Shown in pieces: positions 6,701-11,998 of a stretch of 11,998 nt of DNA. The position numbers were made by a program, and so were the translations under genes. The stretch lies in contig CALBSF010000118.1 in the NCBI GenBank assembly GCA_937927795.1, forward strand, positions 1 to 11,998. The letters run 5' to 3'. Under the pieces are notes generated by a model. It was given only the letters and a program-made list of their open reading frames with translations. It searched no databases and had not been told where the DNA came from. Positions within the stretch are counted from its first letter, which is position 1. Each line of letters opens with the position of its first letter. Origin of the DNA: an uncultured Rickettsiales bacterium (GTDB lineage: Bacteria; Pseudomonadota; Alphaproteobacteria; Rickettsiales; UBA1997).

Positions 6701-9125
6701 AGAAGAAGATGAATATCAAGATGAGGATTTTGCATTTGAAAATTACGAAGAAGAGCCTGAGAGTCCAGCAATTAATGGGTCAACTTTAGATGAGGAAGTT
6801 TTAGAAACTATCGATGCTGCAGATGGATATACCGCAAGCGATGCAGATAGCGAGGAATTTGAAAAATCACAAGAACTAGCAAAAGCCGCAGCAACTCCAA
6901 AACCTTCTATTCTTGATACTCCACTACCTCAAATTGGCGGCCAAAGAAGAGATGTGGAAGCTGCAATGCAAATGGCTCGCGGCATTTCAGGCGACCCGGT
7001 TTTACAACCAATGACCAGTGAAAGTTCTAGTGCCGCAACTTCATCTTCTCAGCCTTCTAGACCTCCTCATAGACTACCACCTCTTTCTCGCGCAACAATT
7101 ACTCAAGCTGATCAAGTCGTTGAAATGCTTAGAGCCAGAGGTCCAAAAACAGTCGCGGAACCTGCTATATTATTTAAAATTAATCCACAAAGAGTTGATA
7201 TTTTTGAGAAGTTACGAACTGATTTTCTTGATGCAACCGAAGAAGAAAAGCCATCAATTATTGGTGGATTTTTAAAATCACCGCAATGCGCCCTTCTGAA
7301 ATCGTCTGATGACTCCTTTGCTTTATTTGTTGAATTTCTGGCAAATTTTCCCACTCTAGATGCTGCAAATAGATTGATCAATGGCGATTTTCAATATCTT
7401 GGCAATACGTTGCCAAAAACTTCGCCGCAAGAGCAAGAATCAGAACTGGATAATATTGCAGATTTTATCATAAGCTTAGATGATCAGAAAAAAAACTCAA
7501 ATGGAGATACGCTTAGACAATTTACCCTTACTCATTTACAATCAAAATTGCATCCACAATTAATTGTAGCACTTCAAGCCAGAATAGAAAAAAGAGAAGG
7601 ATTAGATTCTTCAGTAAAATTGGAAAATCGAGCAAATGGTCTAAAAAAACCTGTAGATTTTCCATTTGACGAAGTTGCTTATTCTGTTAATCCGCAAGAT
7701 GACGATCCCTCCGACACGACTGCTGATCAACAGCAAGGACAAACTACTCCACCACCCCCTAAGCCAGTAACAGTGACGCCCCCCGCTTTAGGTGGTGCCT
7801 CAACTGCTGCGGCAAGTGCTCATGCCCCCCAACCTCTTACACCGCCAGTCGCAGGTAATGCAAATACAACTAGCGCACCAAGCCCAACAGCTGCAGATCC
7901 ACTAGAAATCGCCGCAAGAAGAGCTGCTTTGTTTAACAGAGTTCTAACGAATCTTGGCATTGTTTGTGATGATACTGGAAAAATGACTGACTTTGATGAT
8001 GCAAACATACAAGGCGTTCTGGATGATCTTGAAGTTCAAAATATGGCTGAGGAAGAAAAGGCTTTCGGATTATTCTATCATCTTTTGTCAAAAAATAAGG
8101 AAATTGGTCCCGAAGCTTTACCAATTATAGAAGCCTGCGAATGCCTATCAGATCCAACATTAGACAGTGATACAGCTATTATAAAAATTGGAAAAGAACT
8201 AGAAAAACTCGAAAAAGCCGGCAATAAAGATATTATCGATCAAGCAAAAGAATTTTTAGATCCAACTAAAAAAATAGGAAAAACTAAAGAGGAAGAGGAA
8301 GCTGAAAAAGAGGAAGATAAAAAATTTAAAAATAGACTAAGTTCAGGTGGCAAAGAAATTGATAAGATGAAGCTTCTAAATGGATTAGTAGCGTTAGCTT
8401 TATCAGTTTCTATGCCACCACTTGGATTTTTCTTAGCTGCAGCTTGGATATTTATGACTAAAAGCTTTATTGCTAGTAATCCTAATGCTACGGATGAAGA
8501 GAAATTCAATGAGCAGCAAGCAAAATTCGAAAAAATGATGAAAAATGCTGGAATTGATAATGGTATAATTAACAATACAATGAACATCATAGATCAACAA
8601 CGCACATTAGCTGGATTGCCTCCTAGAGCTGCAGCGCCAGATGATGAAGATTTAACTAACGATCAAGAAAATACCGCCATTCCAGCAGCTGGAGCTGTGG
8701 CAAGCGCTGTTAGTCCAACACAAGCCAGCGCTGGATCTGTAACGGCGGGAGCGGGAGCGGGAATGGGAGCGGCAGCGGGAACTGGAGCGGGAGCGGGAGC
8801 GGCATCGGCAGCGGGAGCGGCAGCGGGAGCGGGAGCGGCATCGCCAGCGGTAGCAGCTACATCGCCAACGGTGGCAATGGCAGCTACAACAGCAACAGCA
8901 ACACCACCTCCAGCTACTGCTCCAGCTGCAACAGCACCTACAGCCTCTCAATCTGCTGGTGGACAAGTAGGTGCCTCCGCCAGAGGCACCGCTTTTGGAC
9001 AAGCAGCTGGAGTGTTAAGAAGCGTTCAGGCGCAACAATCAGCAACTCCTGCATCAACGCCTCCAGTGCGAGCAATCCCCTTTGGAGCAGGCGTTGGACT
9101 TGGAAGTGGAAGTAGAAGTAGATAA
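3756..9125 (+). CDS. Giant multidomain protein with five IQ (calmodulin-binding-like) motifs; function unknown
   Basis: I recognise no family for this 1789-residue protein as a whole. Visible regions in order are as follows. Residues 20-95 are Ser/Pro-rich and probably disordered, with repeated SP pairs. Residues 100-190 are a possible divergent module B. Residues 200-245 are a charged helix, probably coiled coil. Residues 240-910 hold five IQ motifs (368, 392, 541, 677, 896) alternating with repeat modules A (three copies) and B (two). Residues 929-1040 are an acidic linker; 1115-1287 a helical domain I do not recognise; 1330-1380 Pro/Ala-rich. Residues 1381-1505 are a second helical region, then a Lys/Glu stretch and a hydrophobic segment at 1540-1572. 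The end is an Ala/Gly/Thr/Pro-rich tail finishing GSGSRSR. There is no signal peptide and no catalytic motif. IQ motifs bind calmodulin in eukaryotes, so a secreted host-interacting protein is inferred; a bacterial structural protein is the alternative. The stop overlaps the ispH start. Confidence 0.9.
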   Translation: MSRNTTIHNPIASRQGTVFEARQKAKSQLDLPQPKPLSPSSSTSSFGKQLSPIGSVRTLGSSASSVSISPTSQSRSISPASPARSLGAASSEKKITPVPKDELYKVLKRIPEEFFEQLGIQTESSHLYGEGFLFTSFTSQNKSGCDYRVFETINLSLDSRYHQREFLNKIANRTEKNIGGKIEDGDVEVLKDLGIKVRQLQIAAGILQERKNAKLLEERRRAEIIRERLMAVKREESRDYARALGFSEDEVGNNKLIDRITESKSEIDKYAEELGTKANLDALVALNADVKLQELEVRLQRKLTELRGTTNVSHPELWNELLNLRAEISEIEDERGILKSGEYDQAKQNLRNFVISGKTRQDIAASTIQKSFRGYQERQAENQRRQDAATTIQSGVREFLARRQLAELKQEMVDYARNIGFTDGEIESGNIINKLLEKRADIKEYAGTLDIEEYIDLKGQIALKNSHLEHLASLSNQTPQVQQQISQARQELEALQSKDLSEPDASVIEKKQHLKHFVLTGETNEKKLARQETEKGAATNIQKAVRGNLFRKNELPQLQKQAAERKANLQAGRDELIATIKKIKENFSDFIETVGIREIDGGSFEVDPNITGLEKKVSISPTLDFLKIRVRNQGGELEPLGLEDTSKYLLKKLNDFESGLQKRRDVAIQEKEAATKIQAVARTFLARNTLPKLRQEELMAYAKAIGFSGEQIVEQNIIELLETERSQIENYAKDLGITQLLAKEKSNILLGSDPGVLSSDLDEKKQHLQYFVLTGQTNEQRLERQGRQDALFTSLERIKTTFEDFDQASKIVKNGENSFTLDGDIVGLDQKMTLSLAKDSFGYPIINITTEDGNNHLADDEDIEHLTSKFQKLESQLKTEKSQQEAQAKEAAAVRIQSLARKVKAISTVDAIRNEARLVAQENARAQLEQSRLAEEMALMGQEDLAPEELGTQAEPEVDPYADDVFFPEDTSSTEDPENANLEEDEYQDEDFAFENYEEEPESPAINGSTLDEEVLETIDAADGYTASDADSEEFEKSQELAKAAATPKPSILDTPLPQIGGQRRDVEAAMQMARGISGDPVLQPMTSESSSAATSSSQPSRPPHRLPPLSRATITQADQVVEMLRARGPKTVAEPAILFKINPQRVDIFEKLRTDFLDATEEEKPSIIGGFLKSPQCALLKSSDDSFALFVEFLANFPTLDAANRLINGDFQYLGNTLPKTSPQEQESELDNIADFIISLDDQKKNSNGDTLRQFTLTHLQSKLHPQLIVALQARIEKREGLDSSVKLENRANGLKKPVDFPFDEVAYSVNPQDDDPSDTTADQQQGQTTPPPPKPVTVTPPALGGASTAAASAHAPQPLTPPVAGNANTTSAPSPTAADPLEIAARRAALFNRVLTNLGIVCDDTGKMTDFDDANIQGVLDDLEVQNMAEEEKAFGLFYHLLSKNKEIGPEALPIIEACECLSDPTLDSDTAIIKIGKELEKLEKAGNKDIIDQAKEFLDPTKKIGKTKEEEEAEKEEDKKFKNRLSSGGKEIDKMKLLNGLVALALSVSMPPLGFFLAAAWIFMTKSFIASNPNATDEEKFNEQQAKFEKMMKNAGIDNGIINNTMNIIDQQRTLAGLPPRAAAPDDEDLTNDQENTAIPAAGAVASAVSPTQASAGSVTAGAGAGMGAAAGTGAGAGAASAAGAAAGAGAASPAVAATSPTVAMAATTATATPPPATAPAATAPTASQSAGGQVGASARGTAFGQAAGVLRSVQAQQSATPASTPPVRAIPFGAGVGLGSGSRSR
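5279..5317 (+). repeat. DNA-level direct repeat, copy 1 (inside module A2)
   Basis: This 39-nt stretch matches 6041-6079 at 34 of 39 positions with no gaps, including an A8 run and the shared block ttttgttttaactgg. It encodes the EKKQHLxxFVLTG part of module A. Nucleotide identity this high contrasts with the more divergent rest of the module, suggesting recent duplication or gene conversion. Confidence 0.75.
6041..6079 (+). repeat. DNA-level direct repeat, copy 2 (inside module A3)
   Basis: Partner of the repeat at 5279-5317, in the same reading frame. The five differences lie in the nine bases between the two conserved blocks, changing LKH to LQY in the protein. Confidence 0.75.
8373..8471 (+). 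other. Hydrophobic segment of the giant protein (possible membrane hairpin)
   Basis: Residues 1540-1572 are strongly hydrophobic, with two runs (GLVALALSVSM and LGFFLAAAWIFM) joined by a Pro-Pro pair. A Lys/Glu-rich stretch ends just before it and TKS follows. This could be a tight two-helix membrane hairpin or one long helix, and is the only credible membrane segment in the protein. Confidence 0.6.
8742..8850 (+). repeat. GC-rich GCG-GGA hexamer microsatellite encoding an Ala/Gly tract
   Basis: About 36 codons alternate mainly between GCG (Ala) and GGA (Gly), with scattered GCA, TCG, ACT and ATG. The rest of the gene prefers GCA and GCT for alanine, so this tract differs in both composition and codon use. 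Slippage by one hexamer would add or remove two residues and keep the frame, so its length may vary between strains. It produces a spurious Cys/Arg/Ser-rich open frame on the opposite strand. Confidence 0.85.
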
Positions 9126-10081
9126 TGATAAAAAAAATGAAAAACCAACTAAATATAATATTAGCCAAACCAAGAGGATTCTGCGCTGGAGTAACACGCG
9201 CAATTGAAACCGTTGAAAAAGCAATTGCAAAATTTGGCACTCCAATTTATGTGCGCCACGAAATTGTTCACAATAAATTTGTGGTTGAATCTCTGCAAAA
9301 AAAAGGGGCGATTTTTGTTGATGAGGTTGATCAAATTCCAGCTGGTGCGATCACAATTTTTTCAGCGCATGGAGTTTCTGATAAAGTTGAGGAAGATGCC
9401 CTTACAAGAGGTCTTGATGTTATTGATGCCACCTGTCCTTTAGTAAGCAAGGTTCATCGCGAGGCAAAAAAATATGAAGAAGAAGATTGTGAGATTATTT
9501 TAATTGGTCACCCTGGTCACCCAGAAGTTGAAGGAACTAGCGGTAGAGTAAAAAAGGAAGTAATTTTAGTTGCCGATGAAAATGACGCTAGAACCGTTGA
9601 AATTAAAAATCCCAACAAAATTGCATATGTTTCTCAAACCACTTTAAGCGTTGATGATACTAAAAAAATTGTTGAAATTTTAGAAAAAAGATTTCCACAA
9701 ATGCAACAAGGTCTTGCAACTAAAGATATTTGTTACGCCACTCAAAACAGACAGGACGCTGTTCGCAGCCTTTCAAAAATGGTGGATTTATTATTGGTAA
9801 TTGGCGCAAAAAACAGCTCTAATTCTAATCGTTTGCGCGATTTAGGCGAAGAATGTGGACTCAAATCTTACTTAATAAACGGCGCCGGTGATTTAAAAAT
9901 AGAGTGGTTTGATGATGTCTCATCAATTGGACTAACTGCCGGAGCTTCAGCCCCAGAAATTTTAGTGCAAAATGTAATTGACGAAATAAAAAAATTAGTT
10001 ACAAAAGAAGTTGTGGTAAGTGACATGGACGGCATTATTGAAAATGTTTTTTTTGCCTTACCAAGAAAGGTAAGAAAGTAA
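9125..10081 (+). CDS. ispH: 4-hydroxy-3-methylbut-2-enyl diphosphate reductase IspH (LytB)
   Basis: IspH catalyses the last step of the MEP pathway, reducing HMBPP to IPP and DMAPP with an iron-sulfur cluster. The 318-residue length is typical. The three cluster cysteines are Cys20 (PRGFCAGV), Cys104 (DATCPLV) and Cys203 (KDICYATQNRQ). Substrate-binding residues are present: His49 (HEIVHN), His82 (SAHGVS), His132 and Glu134 (GHPEVEGT), Thr172 (SQTTLS) and the SSNSNRL motif. ATG at 9125 overlaps the stop of the giant gene (TAATG); a second in-frame ATG at 9137 is possible and would also preserve all motifs. The overlap suggests translational coupling. The last codons before the overlap are purine-rich (ggaagtagaagtag) and could serve as a ribosome binding site. 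Confidence 0.97.
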   Translation: MIKKMKNQLNIILAKPRGFCAGVTRAIETVEKAIAKFGTPIYVRHEIVHNKFVVESLQKKGAIFVDEVDQIPAGAITIFSAHGVSDKVEEDALTRGLDVIDATCPLVSKVHREAKKYEEEDCEIILIGHPGHPEVEGTSGRVKKEVILVADENDARTVEIKNPNKIAYVSQTTLSVDDTKKIVEILEKRFPQMQQGLATKDICYATQNRQDAVRSLSKMVDLLLVIGAKNSSNSNRLRDLGEECGLKSYLINGAGDLKIEWFDDVSSIGLTAGASAPEILVQNVIDEIKKLVTKEVVVSDMDGIIENVFFALPRKVRK

Positions 10082-10102
10082 AATAGTGTTTTTATTAAAT
10101 TT

Positions 10103-10891
10103 ATGAAATATAAAAATATCGCGATTGTAGCAGCTAAAAACAACCAAGATGCTATCGCAAAAAAAGATTTCTTAGTTCAAAAATATAATTTCAAAGATTT
10201 AACTTTTAATCATCTACAAATACAAGGAATTGATTTAGTTATCGCTGTTGGCGGCGATGGATTAATGCTGCATTTACTTCATGAATATGAAAAAACCACA
10301 TTACCAATTTACGGCGTAAATTGTGGCACGGTTGGATTTTTATTAAATTCTTTTTGTGAAAAAAATTTTTTAGAAATTTTAGAAAAATCTCAAGAATCAA
10401 TTTTAAATCCACTTAGAATGAATGTGGTAGATATGGATAACAATAAACACAGCCATATTGCAATAAACGAAGTTTCTCTTTTAAGGCAATCTAGTCAAGC
10501 AGCTAAAATCAGAATTTTGGTTAATAATCAAAAAAGAATGGAATGCCTAATGTCTGATGGAATATTACTTGCAACCTCAGCCGGCAGCACCGCTTACAAC
10601 CTTTCTGTTGGAGGACCGATAATTCCAATTGGCACCAAAATTCTCGCCTTAACCCCTATCAGCCCTTTTAGACCAAGAAATTGGAAAGGCGCCCTATTGC
10701 CAGAAGACAGCGTAGTTAGTTTTGAAGTAATAGATTACAAAAACCGCCCAGTCTCTGCAATGGCTGATTCAAAAGAGGTGAAAAATATTAAGGAAGTATC
10801 TATAGCAAAAGATTGTTCAATTAATTTTAGAATTCTTTTTGATTTAAATCATTCTTTAGAGGAAAGAATTTTTCAAGAGCAGTTTGAGTAA
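10103..10891 (+). CDS. nadK: NAD kinase
   Basis: NadK phosphorylates NAD to NADP, the source of reducing cofactor for biosynthesis, including fatty acid synthesis and electron supply to IspH. The 262-residue length fits the compact bacterial form. Diagnostic motifs are GGDG at residues 50-53 (VIAVGGDGLML), NCGTVGFLLN (the NxGxxGFL motif) and DGILLATSAGSTAYNLSVGG, the conserved NAD-binding block, followed by LTPISPF. It starts 21 nt after the ispH stop and is probably co-transcribed with it. No intrinsic terminator is visible between its stop and the IS630 element 51 bp downstream, so transcription may run into the element. Confidence 0.96.
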   Translation: MKYKNIAIVAAKNNQDAIAKKDFLVQKYNFKDLTFNHLQIQGIDLVIAVGGDGLMLHLLHEYEKTTLPIYGVNCGTVGFLLNSFCEKNFLEILEKSQESILNPLRMNVVDMDNNKHSHIAINEVSLLRQSSQAAKIRILVNNQKRMECLMSDGILLATSAGSTAYNLSVGGPIIPIGTKILALTPISPFRPRNWKGALLPEDSVVSFEVIDYKNRPVSAMADSKEVKNIKEVSIAKDCSINFRILFDLNHSLEERIFQEQFE

Positions 10892-10942
10892 TTTTTGAAC
10901 TAATAACATTGCAATTAAATAATAAAAACTTTGTCGGTGATA

Positions 10943-10965
10943 CCAAACTAAAATCATCTTGATAC
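10943..10965 (+). repeat. IS630 left terminal inverted repeat
   Basis: Begins ccaaactaaaat and ends cttgatac. It is the exact reverse complement of 11891-11913. Counting the flanking TA and one further chance base, the symmetry extends to 26 bp (10940-10965 against 11891-11916). Confidence 0.93.
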
Positions 10966-11028
10966 TATAAAAGCTTGAGCTAGTCTAAGTAAGTTAACTT
11001 TTATTTTGATTAATTTTTTATTAAAAAT

Positions 11029-11427
11029 ATGCCTCAAGCTTATAGTAATGACCTAAGAAGAAGAGTTATTGGTTTTCTTGAAGATGGTGTAAGTCAATCA
11101 AAGACCGCGCAAACTTTTTCTATTTCAATTATAACTGTTAAGAGATGGTGGAAGAGCTACAAAACGACCAAAAGTTATGAGCCGCGTCAGAGGGTATTTG
11201 ATTTATCTAAGTTGAGGACGATAAACTACGATAGGGTTGCGGCGTATGTCGATAAGCATCCAGATGAAACTTTAAAAGATTTAGGGAAAAGGTTTAAAAC
11301 ATCAGATACAGCAATACTTTACATATTACGCAAATTGAATATCACATATAAAAAAACGCTTCCTTTACGAGGAGCGAAGGGAAGATTTGAGAGAAGAATA
11401 TCAAAGAGTTTTAAATCAAATTCCTAA
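11029..11427 (+). CDS. IS630 transposase, upstream frame (DNA-binding part)
   Basis: This 132-residue frame holds the N-terminal DNA-binding region of an IS630 transposase. It opens MPQAYSNDLRRRVIGFLEDG, then a helix-turn-helix (SQSKTAQTFSISIITVKRWW), then a second helical segment ending RKLNITYKK. After the A7 run at 11350-11356 the frame continues with about 24 residues (TLPLRGAKGRFERR...) that do not resemble the family, so the true protein very probably shifts frame there. Joined to the next frame it gives a protein of about 290 residues, a normal size. ATG at 11029 is preceded by AT-rich sequence with no clear Shine-Dalgarno. Confidence 0.88.
   Translation: MPQAYSNDLRRRVIGFLEDGVSQSKTAQTFSISIITVKRWWKSYKTTKSYEPRQRVFDLSKLRTINYDRVAAYVDKHPDETLKDLGKRFKTSDTAILYILRKLNITYKKTLPLRGAKGRFERRISKSFKSNS
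11350..11356 (+). other. A7 run: likely frameshift or slippage site in the transposase
   Basis: Seven A residues lie exactly where family resemblance moves from the first frame (NITYKK) to the second (RFLYEERRE). Skipping one base, or transcripts with six instead of seven A, would join the frames cleanly. The downstream frame is open from 11339, just before this run. Confidence 0.65.
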
Positions 11428-11902
11428 GGAAAATCTTATCTATCTTGATGAGAGTGGATTTGATCTTTCTATGAAGAAAGAATATGGCTGGAAGGCAAGA
11501 GGGGAGAGACTTTATGACAATAAGAAAGGTCAAAGAAAATATTTAAAAAGAATTACCGTTATTTCAGCTTACTCAAATCAAACGAAAAAACTCATAGCTC
11601 CATTCTATTTTGAAGGAAACACCAATAGCGAAATGTTCAATCTTTGGGTTAAAGAAATTCTATTACCGGAACTTAAGCCAAATCAAACCATAATTATGGA
11701 TAATGCTGCTTTCCATAAATCACAAAAAACAGTAGAGCTAATAAGCTCGGCAAATTGCCAACTTCTCTACCTTCCACCATATTCCCCTGACTTCAATCCA
11801 ATTGAACAAAAATGGGGACATGTAAAAAATACAGTCAAAAAAATTAGAGATAAATTTAAGGATTTTAATGAATGTTTGGAGGTGGTGCTGGTATCAAGAT
11901 GA
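11387..11902 (+). CDS. IS630 transposase, downstream frame (DDE catalytic domain)
   Basis: This frame holds the RNase H-like catalytic domain. Counting from the TTG at 11387, the triad is Asp21 (IYLDESGFD), Asp105 (IIMDNAAFHK) and Glu140 (SPDFNPIEQKWGHVK), with 34 residues between the last two: the DD34E pattern of IS630/Tc1-mariner. TTG is unlikely to be a real start. The frame is open from 11339, and the family-like reading resumes at about 11357 (RFLYEERRE), so it is most probably translated as a fusion with the upstream frame. The stop TGA lies inside the right inverted repeat, common in compact elements. Confidence 0.88.
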   Translation: MREEYQRVLNQIPKENLIYLDESGFDLSMKKEYGWKARGERLYDNKKGQRKYLKRITVISAYSNQTKKLIAPFYFEGNTNSEMFNLWVKEILLPELKPNQTIIMDNAAFHKSQKTVELISSANCQLLYLPPYSPDFNPIEQKWGHVKNTVKKIRDKFKDFNECLEVVLVSR

Positions 11903-11913
11903 TTTTAGTTTGG
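11891..11913 (-). repeat. IS630 right terminal inverted repeat
   Basis: Exact reverse complement of 10943-10965. It contains the transposase stop codon at 11900-11902 and is followed by the TA at 11914-11915. Confidence 0.93.
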
Positions 11914-11961
11914 TATATAACCTTTGGTGCTATCTTAGAAGGCCAATCACCCTCACCCTAA

Positions 11962-11984
11962 CCCTCTCCCCTCAAGGGAGAGGG
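11962..11984. repeat. C-rich stem-loop, probably a dispersed palindromic repeat
   Basis: A 9-bp perfect stem (ccctctccc at 11962-11970 with gggagaggg at 11976-11984) closes a 5-nt loop. It is preceded by a degenerate ccctnn hexamer series (ccctca, ccctaa, ccctct). The block is much more GC-rich than its surroundings. Very similar sequences occur as intergenic repeats in many bacteria. No T-run follows it on the plus strand. Confidence 0.6.
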
Positions 11985-11998
11985 GATTATATCGAGTG

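Larger units (their letters stand above)
10943..11913 (+). mobile_element. IS630/Tc1-mariner family insertion sequence, about 971 bp
   Basis: The element is bounded by perfect inverted repeats of 23 bp and flanked on both sides by TA (10941-10942 and 11914-11915), the target duplicated by this family. It holds one transposase split into two overlapping frames. Length, TA flanks, HTH N terminus and DD34E catalytic residues all agree with IS630. The ends and catalytic motifs look intact, so it may be mobile if the frameshift is bypassed. It sits in the short region after nadK and interrupts no recognisable gene. Confidence 0.93.

Noticed and set aside
7018..8590. Several open frames of 60-120 codons on both strands inside the giant gene
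   Set aside because: They are shadows of a long, clearly coding frame, with no start signals or recognisable motifs.
8742..8850. CRISPR-like repeat array
   Set aside because: The units are 6-bp codon-pair repeats without spacers, in frame within a protein.
8652..9002. 116-residue Cys/Arg/Ser-rich open frame on the minus strand
   Set aside because: It is the reverse reading of the Ala/Gly microsatellite and Ala/Thr/Pro-rich tail; composition is an artefact of the repeat.
3667..9125. Integrative element inserted at the 3' end of tRNA-Val
   Set aside because: I found no second copy of the tRNA 3' end downstream, no integrase, and the giant gene is coupled to ispH.
10991..11000. Perfect palindrome aagttaactt upstream of the transposase as an operator
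   Set aside because: A 10-bp A/T-rich palindrome is too likely by chance and nothing links it to a regulator.

Overview
The window is AT-rich, tightly packed bacterial DNA. It most resembles an intracellular or host-associated alphaproteobacterium of the Rickettsiales/Holosporales type. Pointers to this are strong A/T codon bias, a CobS protein very close to the alphaproteobacterial form, a eukaryote-like giant protein, and an IS630 element. An ispH gene implies the MEP isoprenoid pathway, which as far as I know the genus Rickettsia lacks, so a lineage outside Rickettsia is more likely. This placement is inference; there is no rRNA or other marker in the window.

Layout: positions 1-164 are a non-coding leader with a palindrome cluster and a good sigma-70-type promoter. 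Then come der (ribosome-assembly GTPase) and cobS (AAA+ ATPase), which overlap by one base. acpP (acyl carrier protein) follows after a short gap and ends in a clear intrinsic terminator. queC (preQ0 synthase) lies on the minus strand, convergent with acpP. A tRNA-Val(GAC) gene then heads a plus-strand run: only 12 nt after its CCA end begins a 1789-residue protein, whose stop overlaps the ispH start by one base, and nadK follows 21 nt after ispH.

The giant protein is the exceptional item. It has a Ser/Pro-rich N terminus and a region with five IQ motifs (the calmodulin-binding signature of eukaryotic proteins). The IQ motifs alternate with two families of internal repeats. After these come an acidic linker, two helical regions I do not recognise, Pro-rich linkers, a hydrophobic segment or hairpin, and an Ala/Gly tail encoded by a GC-rich hexamer microsatellite. 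No enzyme domain is recognisable. A host-directed scaffold or effector that binds host calmodulin or a related EF-hand protein is the most attractive hypothesis, but it is unproven.

The right end carries a complete-looking IS630/Tc1-mariner element of about 971 bp. It has perfect inverted repeats, TA flanks, and a transposase split into two frames at an A7 run, with a DD34E triad. Beyond it is a C-rich stem-loop of a type often seen as a dispersed repeat.

The genes either side of the giant one are ordinary housekeeping functions: translation, lipid synthesis, tRNA modification, isoprenoids and NADP supply. The giant gene therefore seems fixed within a core operon and not carried on an obvious island.
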